DNA from: an uncultured Paenibacillaceae bacterium
Lineage (GTDB): Bacteria > Bacillota > Bacilli > Paenibacillales > DA-C8
Direction of reading: 5' to 3'
Assembly (NCBI GenBank): GCA_937957685.1
Contig: CALGAO010000122.1
Span: 1-51,045 of the forward strand
DNA length: 51,045 nt
In this document: piece after piece, positions 16,801 through 25,328 of the stretch
Position numbering within the stretch: position 1 is the stretch's first letter
Layout of the letters: each line of letters opens with the position of its first letter
Notes under the pieces: model-generated
What the model saw: only the letters and a program-made list of their open reading frames with translations
The model's database searches: none
What the model was told of the DNA's origin: nothing
Made by a program: the position numbers and the translations under genes

Positions 16801-19800
16801 CATAGCCCCAGTCGAAGGTCATCGTCCGATTGGTCGGGAAGTATTCCACCCGAACCACCGTTGAACCGTCCCCCTTGATCGTGAGGCCGCTCACCGAGCC
16901 GGGTGTATAGCCATCCCCGTTGTATAGATCGGAGGTGAACCGGATCTCGGTATCCGTGGTTCCGTACCTGGTCTCTGTATGGACAAGCGTCGGCTCCCCC
17001 CGGGCGTTCGGATTCACCCAATAATGCTCGACCGTATACGGCGTATCCGTATTCGCCACCCAGCGCGCGTAGAGCGTGATATCCCTCGCAGGCATCTGGT
17101 CCGGAATGTCCTCTTCCGTACCGCCTGTCGGTTCCGTATACCAGCCGACGAACGTGTATCCCGGTCTCTCCGGAGTTGTCACGCTGATCGGCGCGTTATA
17201 CGCGAGCGAGGACACCTGCGTCATGTCGCCGTTCCGCGGATCGAGCTGCAGGATGTAGTCCCCTTCCCTGGAAAGCCAGAGGAGCGGGATCGTGCGCTTG
17301 ATCGGCTCGTAGCTGAACGTGAGCGGCGCGCCCTTCCAGGTGATGACCAGGTTGCCTTCTGCCACCGTCAGTTCAGGATTCACCACTTCGATCTTCCGCG
17401 TATCCGCATGGAACCGGAAATCGGGATTGTCCACCTGAATCTCGAAGCGCGACAGGTCATACACTTCCTTGCCGATATGGCCGGTCTTCAGATGAAAGGT
17501 GCTCATGGCAAACAGCGAGTCAGGCAGCGCCATCGAGGTCGTGCGGCCTGCCAGGTTGAAGGCAGGAGCTCCCTCCTGCGCATAGGCGAAATCATCCACG
17601 ATGGCCTCCGAGCCTATCGATAACAATGGCCACTGCTCCTCGTAGACGGGAATATTGCCTGACAACAGTCCGTCACCGAGCTGGGCGCCGATGGCGATGT
17701 CCAGATACAGCCCCATCTCCATCAGCAACGCGCCTGCCGCGCGGCTGATCTTCTCCATGTTCCGCTGGACCAATTGATAGTAGAAATATCCCCACATCTG
17801 CAAGTAAGCACCAGGCTCCGCCGTAAGTCCGACGCTGTTCAGCTTCACGCTGCCCACCCCGGCCTTGAGCTGCATATTGACGCCGGCTTTCAGTCCAAGC
17901 GTGCCCAGCACATAGAAAGTGAGCTGATAGTCCTCGTCACCCGGCAAGCTGACGGTGTCCTTGGTGCCCCTCTCGCCCCATACGTACATGGTCACCGAGT
18001 AGCGCTTCGCCGTCTTGTAGTTGAAATCGATCCCGAGCGTCAGGTTGGCGTTCACGCGAACGACCATCTCGGCTTCGAACTTGATCTCCACGGCGCCGAG
18101 CGCCACGCGGAAGCTCTTCTCAACGAGCTTCTTCTTGATGAGCGGTACCCATTCCGTCTCGTTCTTCAGCATCTCCTGGTATTTCGTCTTCAGCACATTC
18201 GCATCCACCGGCGTGTACTCCGCGCCCTCGAGCAACGCCTCGATCTCGCTGGCGATATTCAGGAGGATGGCCGTATTTCTGGAATTCTTCCAGTCCCACA
18301 GCACCTCTTCCAGCTTGTCTCTTTCGACGATCGCGATCCCGGCTTCGATGTTGATCCCGGTATACGTATAGGCATCCAGGTTGGCCGTCACCACATAGTC
18401 ATCGATCACGTACCAGTATGGAACATCACCGACCGGCCATATATATTTCGTCTTCCAATGCCCTCTCAGGTCGCCGTCGACGTTGATGCTCAGTCCGATC
18501 TCCTGCAGGAAGGTTCCGGTCAGATGGATGACCAGCGAACTGTCCTCATTCATTTGAATCACGATATCGGCCCCGACCTGCAGAGTGGCGCTGATGCCCT
18601 CATCCAGTCCGGGAATGTACCGTGGTGACCGGTTGACGGATGGGACGATGGTCAGATTGCGAACCGAGACCTTGCTGACCTCCGCGATCGACACCTCATA
18701 AGCCTTGACGGACTTCGTCTCCATGGCGAGCGCGGTCAGGTAACTCACCGCCTCATCGACGAAGCCGCTGGCCCGCGCCTGCTCCTCAATCTGGTCTTCC
18801 AGCCTGGCGATATCTTCATCCGAGAGGAGCATGTCACCATCGATCGCGTGCCGCGCATAGATGTTGAAGGCATGCTCGATATCCTCGAACGTCACTTCCT
18901 CATATTCGATGTAGATCCATTCCGCAGCAAACGTGACCGATGTGATCAGCCCATATCCGACGATGTCCATATCCGGCGTGTCGAATGTCCCCTCATAGAA
19001 GCCGATGAAGTCATTCACATCGACCGTGGTGAGTTCACTCAGCCCATAGGGTAGATAGATGTTGTTGCTGTAGTCCATCATCTCGACTTCCACCTGGATG
19101 ACGAGGTTGGCATCATCTCCATCCTGGTCAGCCAGCACGCTCACCGGCAGAATATCCGGCCTGAACAGCACCTGCTTCGAATTCGCAGCGCGATACGCAT
19201 AGGAGGTTCCGTTCGTCTGCGTGATCTCCACATAGGCGATATCGCCGTCCTCGAGCCCGTCCGTCTCCACCGTTCGCCGATCCGGCCTCACGCCCTCATA
19301 GATGGCCACCACATCGCCCACCTTCAGCACCTCGCTGCCGGTGTAGGTGAAGGTGCCGCTGCCGGCATTGGCCTCGTCCAGCGATGCCGCAACATCTCCC
19401 TCGCCTCCGCCAGCCGTCGCAGAGAGGATCGGGATCGCCGGGGAGTCGACCTCCTCCCCGTCCAGCATCATATCCCGGATAACCGCGAAAGGCAGAAAGA
19501 CCATGCCAGGGTTGAGCGGGACGGACAAGGCTTCTTCCTTGGCGACGCTGAATACGTAGATGCGGGTCGACGCATCCAGACCAGCGAACGTCAGACGCTC
19601 ATCCTCCAGCGTCAGCCGATACGTGTTGCCTTCCCCGAATCGGCCATCCTCAGCCGCGGATGTGAGGATGAAGCTGCCCGCTCCTCCGGTCACCCGGATG
19701 CCCGGAGCATCCGGATCGGAGATATCCTCGAAGGTGATGCTCTCCAGCACCTCGTCCTGCGTCATCTCGCCGCTCTCATCCGTCACGGCGATGGTGAAGC

Positions 19801-21388
19801 CGGCGTCAACATCCATCACCGAGCTGACCGGCGTGTATGTGGCGGTCTGCATGATATTCTCCATGTATCGCGCATACAGCGTCAGATCGCTCCTGACCAG
19901 GCTGTTCTCCGAGAAGATCTGCGTGAATCCGCTGTCGCTGTACCAGCCCTGGAAGATGTACCCGTCCTTCGTCGGCACCGGAAGGCTGCCCAGGGACTTC
20001 CCATCCTGCACCGTGCGCGCGGTGACCGACGTGCCGCCATTGCTGTTGAAGGTGACCGTGAAGTTCTCGATCCACTTCACATGCAGCGTGAGATCTCCCG
20101 TTACCGCCGCAGAGAAATCGTAGGCGCTCGTCATCTCACTGTCGCTGTACCAGCCTTCAAAGGTATGCTTCGTCCTGGTGGGGACATCCGGCTCCCGCAC
20201 GGAGTCGCCGTAATGAACCTTCTGGCTGCTCACGGCGGAACCGCCATGGCTGTTGAAGGTGACCGTGTACAGGTTGGGCGTCCACTTCGCGTGGATCGTC
20301 GTGTCCCTGTACACCTTGCTCGCGAAGTTATAGACCTGCGTATAGCCGCTGTCGCTGTACCAGCCGCCAAACGTATGCCCCTCCCTGACCGGATCTTCCG
20401 GCTCCACTGCCTTCGATCCGTCTGCCACCGTCTGGGCGGGAACCGACGGGCCGCCGTCCATATCAAAGGTGACCATATGATAGACAGGCCAGTTCACACC
20501 GCCGCTGTTCCCGCTCCCGCCGCTTGCATCCTCACCTTCGCCGGCCTGATCCTCCGTATCGCCGTCCTTCGGCTCCGGGTCAACCGTCTCAGGCTCCTGA
20601 TTCTGCTCCTTCCACGCCGCCCATGCTTCATCGCTGCGCATGAACGTCACCGCGGCCTCGGCACGGGTGGCCTCCTGGTGCGGATGGAAGCGGCCGTTCT
20701 CATCCCCGACCATCAGACCGGCCCGCCACAGCTTGATCACCGCATCAGCAGCCCAGGGGGAGATCTCCTCCAGATCGTCCGGCGCCGCGTCCTGAGACTG
20801 AACTTCCGGCAGCGAGATCCGATAGAGATCATAGAAACGCACGAGCAGAGTGGCCATCTGCTCTCTCGTGATGGTCGTCTCCGGCGAGAACATCCCGCCG
20901 CCGGTTCCGCCCGTGATGCCCGCTTCAGCCGCCCACGCCACATACGGCGCATACCACGCGTCGGCCGGCACATCGGCGAACACAGAGCTGCCTGGGCCGC
21001 TGTAACGGCTGACATCCACTCCTGCCATCCGTCCCAGGGCGGTCACATACATGGCGCGCGTCATCGTGCCACGGGGCGTGAACCTTCCTTCCCCGGTTCC
21101 ATTGAAAATTCCGTTATTCAACACATAACTGACCGCATCATAAAACCAGTCCGTCGGGAGCACATCCTGTAGCTCACCCGCAGGACTGGTTATCTCGGGA
21201 GCATCGGCCGGACTTGCTTCCTGAAGTCCGTCCGCAGTATGTTCGGCTGGCCTTTCAGCTTCTGCTGCCGTCACTTGCTGCACCGAAAGCAGGGCTGGCA
21301 TCAGCAGGCTCGCCATCAGACAGACGATGAGCAAGCAAGCCATCCATTGTGTTCGCAACTTCCACCCTCGACTGATCAGCTTCCCCAC
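13871..21388 (-). CDS. Large SLH surface protein with InlB B-repeats and beta-propeller
   Basis: 2505 residues from GTG 21388 (GAAGG five bases upstream). Residues 1-41 are a signal peptide (WMACLLIVCLMASLLMPALL). Three SLH domains follow (about 74-120, 137-185, 203-250; for example FADVPADAWYAPYVAWAAE and FSPETTITREQMATLL), which bind pyruvylated wall polymer. After an acidic Gly-rich linker come three Flg_new/InlB B-repeats (303-515, pattern TVTFNS-GG, PTK-GY-F-GWY, LTLYAKW). A unique beta-rich region of about 890 residues separates these from a second block (about 1390-2140) of MucBP-like units and six or more full B-repeats. The C-terminus (about 2145-2505) repeats VAYTRNDD/YVAYSHDN/YVSYLDRAK blades like a beta-propeller. 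It is probably a wall-bound adhesin or binding protein; the ligand is unknown. Confidence 0.88.
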   Translation of the reverse strand: MGKLISRGWKLRTQWMACLLIVCLMASLLMPALLSVQQVTAAEAERPAEHTADGLQEASPADAPEITSPAGELQDVLPTDWFYDAVSYVLNNGIFNGTGEGRFTPRGTMTRAMYVTALGRMAGVDVSRYSGPGSSVFADVPADAWYAPYVAWAAEAGITGGTGGGMFSPETTITREQMATLLVRFYDLYRISLPEVQSQDAAPDDLEEISPWAADAVIKLWRAGLMVGDENGRFHPHQEATRAEAAVTFMRSDEAWAAWKEQNQEPETVDPEPKDGDTEDQAGEGEDASGGSGNSGGVNWPVYHMVTFDMDGGPSVPAQTVADGSKAVEPEDPVREGHTFGGWYSDSGYTQVYNFASKVYRDTTIHAKWTPNLYTVTFNSHGGSAVSSQKVHYGDSVREPDVPTRTKHTFEGWYSDSEMTSAYDFSAAVTGDLTLHVKWIENFTVTFNSNGGTSVTARTVQDGKSLGSLPVPTKDGYIFQGWYSDSGFTQIFSENSLVRSDLTLYARYMENIMQTATYTPVSSVMDVDAGFTIAVTDESGEMTQDEVLESITFEDISDPDAPGIRVTGGAGSFILTSAAEDGRFGEGNTYRLTLEDERLTFAGLDASTRIYVFSVAKEEALSVPLNPGMVFLPFAVIRDMMLDGEEVDSPAIPILSATAGGGEGDVAASLDEANAGSGTFTYTGSEVLKVGDVVAIYEGVRPDRRTVETDGLEDGDIAYVEITQTNGTSYAYRAANSKQVLFRPDILPVSVLADQDGDDANLVIQVEVEMMDYSNNIYLPYGLSELTTVDVNDFIGFYEGTFDTPDMDIVGYGLITSVTFAAEWIYIEYEEVTFEDIEHAFNIYARHAIDGDMLLSDEDIARLEDQIEEQARASGFVDEAVSYLTALAMETKSVKAYEVSIAEVSKVSVRNLTIVPSVNRSPRYIPGLDEGISATLQVGADIVIQMNEDSSLVIHLTGTFLQEIGLSINVDGDLRGHWKTKYIWPVGDVPYWYVIDDYVVTANLDAYTYTGINIEAGIAIVERDKLEEVLWDWKNSRNTAILLNIASEIEALLEGAEYTPVDANVLKTKYQEMLKNETEWVPLIKKKLVEKSFRVALGAVEIKFEAEMVVRVNANLTLGIDFNYKTAKRYSVTMYVWGERGTKDTVSLPGDEDYQLTFYVLGTLGLKAGVNMQLKAGVGSVKLNSVGLTAEPGAYLQMWGYFYYQLVQRNMEKISRAAGALLMEMGLYLDIAIGAQLGDGLLSGNIPVYEEQWPLLSIGSEAIVDDFAYAQEGAPAFNLAGRTTSMALPDSLFAMSTFHLKTGHIGKEVYDLSRFEIQVDNPDFRFHADTRKIEVVNPELTVAEGNLVITWKGAPLTFSYEPIKRTIPLLWLSREGDYILQLDPRNGDMTQVSSLAYNAPISVTTPERPGYTFVGWYTEPTGGTEEDIPDQMPARDITLYARWVANTDTPYTVEHYWVNPNARGEPTLVHTETRYGTTDTEIRFTSDLYNGDGYTPGSVSGLTIKGDGSTVVRVEYFPTNRTMTFDWGYDGAPASSITDQFGKNIASRIPQPTRAGYIFTGWSPDVPATVPTVDVTYEAQWEARQDTLYQVVYLQQNINSNSHTVVDKERYRGTTDQLAQVAEDMEREYEGFRLDKSIEGTVLNAHVAGDGSTVLKLYYTRDAHKLTIRYEHPDLRDVETDVPYGATISLYFGAPTRTGYTFTGWSPAPPATMPAGDLVVTAQWELNTYAVSFDTGTDAAIQPQTVGYGSQATEPDEPVRNGYSFVGWYVNLTDTRPYDFATPITSHLVLHAKWLARYTVSFETGEGSTVDPVTVNEGETLTPPVQPVREGYVFGGWYADEALTTPYDIAHAEITGDLTLYAKWTEVVKTRYKVSFIPGNGTVMEDQEVIEGAVAQKPADPALEGYTFRGWYLDSGYTRSYGFNEEVTENITLYAKWERSRYTISFSNTGGAVVPDQTVDYGSHAIAPVEPTWAGYRFLGWFTDISSNSPYGFNETVTGDLTLYAKWVVVHTVSFDTDGGSEVPSSTVDYGSAAEAPPAPTKSGYRFDGWFTADDQSYNFATPVTGDITLYAKWTRNAHTVTFISMGSTLTTRTVIPGEQVTPPELPDQEAYQFDGWYTELNGSTRYDFANPVNADITLYARWTLSPWHKMGDVGSNTISDRSKIVFDSNGTPYIAYAELRYSPDYDYLEGINVHLKKYVNGAWQDVALPAVVDQLDPLYTNFYLLLEFDSQDNLYWVLHADEDIEVYKLPRNSGTWEHIGTLGFDTSYEHPTSLVVDRNDQVYVAYTRNDDNTIVVEQYNGSAWKTLSGLEGLMASAMQPILGMGQNDVIYMSYMAYFDGSYHHLIAKLEDDVWESITPEAVLNAHQVTLSIGPDQLPYVAYSHDNRLTVIKYQGGAWETIVGTGFANVSMDSDSLLGLDFDHYGSMYVSYLDRAKDNKATVIKYEGVWSTWGNAGFSLGMPIYLGISVDPGGTVYAYYIDETRNPPEAFMFYDGELIIKMYAP
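14950..17200 (-). repeat. Coding repeats: second InlB B-repeat (Flg_new) block
   Basis: Within the 2505-residue protein, at least six full units of about 70 residues share an initial YTVSF, a central GY-F-GWY and a terminal DLTLYAKW. Shortened units and two MucBP-like units (YTVEHYWVNPN and YQVVYLQQN starts) precede them. Copies have diverged, so there is no sign of recent duplication. Confidence 0.8.
19850..20480 (-). repeat. Coding repeats: first InlB B-repeat block
   Basis: Three consecutive units of about 70 residues just after the SLH linker, starting HMVTFDMDGG, LYTVTFNSHGG and FTVTFNSNGG and each containing GWYSDS. Confidence 0.8.
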
Positions 21389-21727
21389 AAGCCTTCATCC
21401 TTTCCTGTGTCCTTGTAAAGTTTTCTATATGGGACAAGCAGGATGACATGCTGCGAATATCAGAGAAGCGAATCGCGCCAGATCAGCACTGGTTACCCAA
21501 ATATAAGAACTTTACCATACGAATTCGACAAACATGCATGCATTCTCCTCCAACTCTATCAAAATAAATGAAATCCCACAGGAAAGTTAAAGAAAACTTT
21601 AGGTTAGTCTGGCGAAGCAGCCAATTTCCTCGATAGTCAATAGCTACGATTGCATTTTGTGATATGAACTACGCTCATTTCCAGATCTTGCGCCCATTGC
21701 AATGCATGCAGTTTTTCGATAAACTGA
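21389..21727. other. AT-rich divergent intergenic region
   Basis: It separates the divergent SLH protein and PadR-DUF4180 genes and must hold the promoter of at least the SLH gene. AAAGTT-AAAG-AAAACTTT near 21583-21600 is a small inverted repeat, and ATGCATGCAT occurs near 21533. I cannot assign a clear promoter. Confidence 0.4.
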
Positions 21728-21754
21728 ACATATGTTATTTATAACATATGTTAT
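21728..21754. promoter_or_regulatory. PadR-type operator ATGT-N8-ACAT
   Basis: ACATATGTTAT (21728-21738) and ATAACATATGT (21741-21751) form a perfect 11-2-11 inverted repeat that contains ATGT-TATTTATA-ACAT, the known PadR consensus spacing. A second overlapping palindrome, ATAACATATGTTAT, covers 21741-21754. It lies 19 bases before the regulator start. Confidence 0.75.
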
Positions 21755-21772
21755 CAAAGGATTGGTGTTCGC

Positions 21773-22699
21773 ATGTCTATCAAATATGCCATTTTAGGAT
21801 TATTGAGCTGGAGGCCTTCAACCGGATATGAGTTGAAGAAGATCATCGAGGATTCCTCATTCATGCATTGGTCAGGGAACAACAATCAGATCTACAAGGC
21901 CTTGCTAAATCTGGAGCGGAATGAACTGGTCGCGTGTGAGGTGATCCAGCAGATCGGCTCTCCTTCGAAGAAACTGTATTCCATCACGGCGGAGGGTCTG
22001 CGCGAGCTCGCCAACTGGCTGGTCTCTTCACCGGAGGCTCCCGAGATCAAAAAGTCATTTCTCGTACAGTTCGCCTGGTCGGACATGCTGAGCGACCAGG
22101 AGATCAGTGATCTGCTCGACCGATACGAACACGAGATCAAGCTGCAGTTGATCATGCATAAACAGAAGGAGAAGCGCCAGACCGGGCAATCTGCACCGGC
22201 GCGAAGCGCACGAGAACGGCTGATATGGGAGTTGATCTCGGAGAATATCATCTCGACCTATAAAAATGAACTCGACTGGATCCGACAGGTTCGGATGAAG
22301 CTCCTGGCAAATGAAGGGGAAATGGGTGAAAAGCAAATGAAATTTCAGATCATGGACTCGGGGCACGGAAGGTACATGGAGATCCTGGCTGCCGCCAAAC
22401 CGTTAAGCACGGAGGATGATGCGATCGAGCTGATCTCCCTGTGCCTGGAACACAATACAACAGCGCTTCTGATCCACAGCGCCGCGCTTTCAGAAGACTT
22501 CTTCAGGTTGAAAACGCGAGTGGCGGGCAATATGATCCAGAAGTTCATCAATTACGGGATCAAGGCGGCTATCCTGGTTCCCAGAGAGGCGCTTCGGCAG
22601 GAACGTTTCAAGGAACTGGCCCTGGAGATCAACAAAGGCCATCATATACGCCTGACCGACCATCAGGAAGATGCCGCAACATGGCTGATCCAACAGTGA
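21773..22699 (+). CDS. PadR regulator fused to DUF4180
   Basis: 308 residues. Residues 1-180 are a PadR protein: MSIKYAILGLLSWRPSTGYE, NNNQIYKALLNLERNELVAC (recognition helix region) and KKLYSITAEGLREL (wing), then a helical Vir_C-type region rich in charged residues. Residues about 189-305 match DUF4180 as I recall it (EDDAIELISLCLEHNTTALL, SAALSEDFFRLKTRVAGNMI, QKFINYGIKAAILVP). The fused domain may sense a ligand or a protein partner. ATG 21773 is preceded by AAAGGA at eleven bases. The ATGT-N8-ACAT operator immediately upstream predicts autorepression, and the divergent SLH surface protein gene could be a second target. Confidence 0.85.
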   Translation: MSIKYAILGLLSWRPSTGYELKKIIEDSSFMHWSGNNNQIYKALLNLERNELVACEVIQQIGSPSKKLYSITAEGLRELANWLVSSPEAPEIKKSFLVQFAWSDMLSDQEISDLLDRYEHEIKLQLIMHKQKEKRQTGQSAPARSARERLIWELISENIISTYKNELDWIRQVRMKLLANEGEMGEKQMKFQIMDSGHGRYMEILAAAKPLSTEDDAIELISLCLEHNTTALLIHSAALSEDFFRLKTRVAGNMIQKFINYGIKAAILVPREALRQERFKELALEINKGHHIRLTDHQEDAATWLIQQ

Positions 22700-22758
22700 A
22701 CATGCCCGACTCGGGCTTAAGCGTCAGCGACCTCAACAGGCAGACTGCACAGAACGTC

Positions 22759-22801
22759 AAGGGGCCGTTCAATCAGCCTACGCTGACTCGAACAGCCCCT
22801 T
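22759..22801. terminator. Long imperfect hairpin between convergent genes
   Basis: AAGGGGC (22759-22765) pairs with GCCCCTT (22795-22801), with inner pairing of GTTC/GAAC and TCAGC/GCTGA around a four-base loop. It lies 60 bases after the PadR-DUF4180 stop. T runs are weak on both sides. Confidence 0.5.
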
Positions 22802-22970
22802 CGTCTTCGCGCCCACCTTCCCGGACATAGGCCTCCTCCCCATTGATCCTGGATTCTGTCTCGCCCAGGATGACCTTGACCTGATCGTCGGGCAGCCGGT
22901 ACGCCGGCACAACCGCCACATACACCAGCCCGCCGATCGTACTGGCCACCGTGATGCGGAACAGCTCCGA
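22773..22970 (-). pseudogene. Fragment of an unidentified protein-coding gene
   Basis: An open frame of 65 codons with coding-like composition but no proper start: it opens just after an in-frame TAA at 22973-22971. It reads LFRITVASTIGGLVYVAVVP, then YRLPDDQVKVILGETESRI and ends within the hairpin at 22759-22801. The hydrophobic beginning resembles the last membrane helix of a transporter, with a polar tail, but I cannot name the family. It starts 12 bases after the stop of the GGDEF-EAL gene, so it may be the residue of a gene deleted from this point. Confidence 0.35.
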
Positions 22971-22981
22971 TTATGAGTCAA

Positions 22982-25072
22982 TCAATGATCGATGAACAGT
23001 CCGATCTCCTCCGCAGGCATCGGTTTAAAGTACCGGAACCCCTGCACCAGCTCGCAGCCCTGATCCTTGAGGAAGGCTTCCTGACTGTCGGTCTCCACGC
23101 CTTCGGCCAGCACCTCCAGGCCCAACGTCTTGGCGAGCGTAATCACCGATTTGATCACAGCCTGGTTCTTCGTGTTGAGCTCATGGATAAATACCCGGTC
23201 GATCTTCAGCTTGTTGATGGGCAATTCACTCAGGTAGCGAAGCGAGCTGTATCCCGAACCGAAATCATCGATGCTGACCTTCACGCCGATCTTCTTCAAT
23301 TCCATCAATATCTCTTTGGTATATTGGACATCGGACTCCATGCTCTCCGTGATCTCGAGCTCCAGATATTGCGGTTCAAGCCCGGTCTCTTCCAGGATGG
23401 AGCGAACCATGCCCGGGAAGCTGCCCGACATGAATTGGCGAATGGAGATATTCACCGCCATGATGAGCGGTTCATGCCATTCCTCCTGCCATTGCCTGAG
23501 CTGCCGGCAGGCTTGTCGCAGCACCCACTCGCCGATCGTCACGATCAGCCCCGTTTCCTCGGCGATCGGGATGAAATCGGCGGGAGAGATCAGGCCGACC
23601 TCCGGGTGATTCCAGCGAAGCAGAGCCTCCACTCCGATGATCCGGTTCGTGTTGATGTCGATCTGCGGCTGATAGTACAGGATCAGCTGTTCTTCCGCCA
23701 CCGCCTGGCGCAACGCGGTCTCGAGCAGCATTTTCTTCTTCATCAGATCGATCATGCCAGGATCGAACAATTGGTAGTTGTTCTTGCCCCGCGCTTTCGC
23801 ATGATACATGGCCGCATCCGCATGCTTGATCAGCAGGTCGGAGGTTTGACCGTCTTGCGGGAATATGCTGATGCCAACGCTGGGACTTGCATAGATCTCC
23901 AGATCGCCAAGGACGAACTTCCTTCCGAGCTCCGACAGGATCTGCTTCGCGCAGGCCTGCGCTTCTTCGGCGCCCATGTTCGACAGGAGCAGGGCGAATT
24001 CATCCCCGCCGAAGCGGGCAGCCACGTCCTGTGGGCGGATGGATCGAACGAGACGTTGGCCAACTGCCTTCAACAGCTCATCCCCGAAGGCGTGCCTCAG
24101 GGTGTCATTGATATTCTTGAACCCATCCAGATCGAGGAACATGACCGCCAGCTGTTCATGATGCTCCTCGGCGTGCCGGATCGCGCCCTCGAGCCTGTCC
24201 ACAAACTGGTGCCGATTCGGCAAGGAGGTGAGCAGATCGTGGTAGGCCATATATTTGATCCGTTCCTCCGCCTTTTTCCGTTGGCTGATGTCTGTGGTGG
24301 TGCCGACCACTTCCCGAACTATCCCATCCTTAAGGATGGGCGACAGATGAACCAGGAAATCCGTATTCCAGACATTCACCTCATAATGGACATGTTGACC
24401 GACAAACGCCTCGCGCGTATGGGCTTCTATGATCTGCGCCGGCTCAGGCGGGAACAGCTCGCCTATCTCCCGTTCCGCGACCCTGTCCGTTGTAAACGCC
24501 AGGCGTTCGGCCAATTTCCCCTCCGAGAGGACGAACCTGATCCTGCCCTCATCATCCCGCTTCAGCTTGAAGATCAGATTGTCCAGCTGCTTGATCGTGT
24601 GCAGAAAGTCGTTTTCCAGCGCTTGCTGCAACGCTTTCTCCATGCGGATCCTGGACGTGATGTCGGTGCGGATGGATATGTATTTGCCCGGCCGCCCTTT
24701 CTCATCCGGGAATGGCACGATCGTGGTGCTCACCCAGTACGTGCTCCCATCCTTGGCCCTGTTCTGGATCTCTCCGTTCCATACCTGGCCGGATCTGATC
24801 GTGCGCCACATCTCCGCGAAGAACTCCGGCGGATGGTAGCCGGAATTGACGATGCGGTGAGTCTTGCCGATCAATTCCTCACGGCTGTATCCGGAGATCT
24901 CCACGAACTTGTCATTGACATAGGTGATCACGCCCTGGGCATTCGTAATCGCGACGATGGCTGATACATCCAGTGCCTTGCGTATATCCAACAGCTCTTT
25001 CAGGATCTGCACCTGATCCTCTGTGAGATTGGAATGATCGAGATGACTCAGAAGTTCCTCCAGCTGGCGCAT
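22982..25072 (-). CDS. PAS-PAS-GGDEF-EAL cyclic-di-GMP enzyme
   Basis: 696 residues from ATG 25072, with AAAGGAG seven bases upstream. There are no membrane segments, so it is cytoplasmic. Two PAS domains (about 35-145, with ITYVNDKFVEISGYSREELI, and 158-275) should sense a signal or redox cofactor. The GGDEF domain (about 280-440) has an intact FGGDEF at 354-359 and an RPQD inhibitory site exactly five residues before GGDEF, so cyclase activity with product inhibition is expected. The EAL domain (about 455-690) keeps EALLRW, AVNIS, LEITES, IDDFGSGYSSL, KIDR, EGVET and QGFRYFKP, so it should hydrolyse c-di-GMP. Both activities look intact, and the PAS input presumably decides between them. 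Confidence 0.92.
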   Translation of the reverse strand: MRQLEELLSHLDHSNLTEDQVQILKELLDIRKALDVSAIVAITNAQGVITYVNDKFVEISGYSREELIGKTHRIVNSGYHPPEFFAEMWRTIRSGQVWNGEIQNRAKDGSTYWVSTTIVPFPDEKGRPGKYISIRTDITSRIRMEKALQQALENDFLHTIKQLDNLIFKLKRDDEGRIRFVLSEGKLAERLAFTTDRVAEREIGELFPPEPAQIIEAHTREAFVGQHVHYEVNVWNTDFLVHLSPILKDGIVREVVGTTTDISQRKKAEERIKYMAYHDLLTSLPNRHQFVDRLEGAIRHAEEHHEQLAVMFLDLDGFKNINDTLRHAFGDELLKAVGQRLVRSIRPQDVAARFGGDEFALLLSNMGAEEAQACAKQILSELGRKFVLGDLEIYASPSVGISIFPQDGQTSDLLIKHADAAMYHAKARGKNNYQLFDPGMIDLMKKKMLLETALRQAVAEEQLILYYQPQIDINTNRIIGVEALLRWNHPEVGLISPADFIPIAEETGLIVTIGEWVLRQACRQLRQWQEEWHEPLIMAVNISIRQFMSGSFPGMVRSILEETGLEPQYLELEITESMESDVQYTKEILMELKKIGVKVSIDDFGSGYSSLRYLSELPINKLKIDRVFIHELNTKNQAVIKSVITLAKTLGLEVLAEGVETDSQEAFLKDQGCELVQGFRYFKPMPAEEIGLFIDH

Positions 25073-25238
25073 GTGCACTCTCCTTTGTACGAGGGTAATC
25101 GCCCATCTGACCGAATCAGGCTACAAGATTACATTATTCGTCACTTTTCGACATTTCTGCTTCTTTCCATTTTAACTCCATGTTCCTGTTTTTTTCTATA
25201 CATTTCTGGTCAGAACGAACAATTGCCAGCAATCGACA

Positions 25239-25264
25239 AGCCAGTCACATGACCGTGACTGGCT
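25239..25264 (-). terminator. Hairpin after the response regulator gene
   Basis: AGCCAGTCAC (25239-25248) pairs perfectly with GTGACTGGCT (25255-25264) across a six-base loop, about 65 bases after the regulator stop at 25329. The minus-strand tail TTGTCGATTG is poor in T, so efficiency is uncertain. Confidence 0.5.
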
Positions 25265-25328
25265 CATCTCCTCTTCATAACCGTCTCATCTGCGCTCATC
25301 TCATCAGAAATAGATTGACAGAGTTCTC

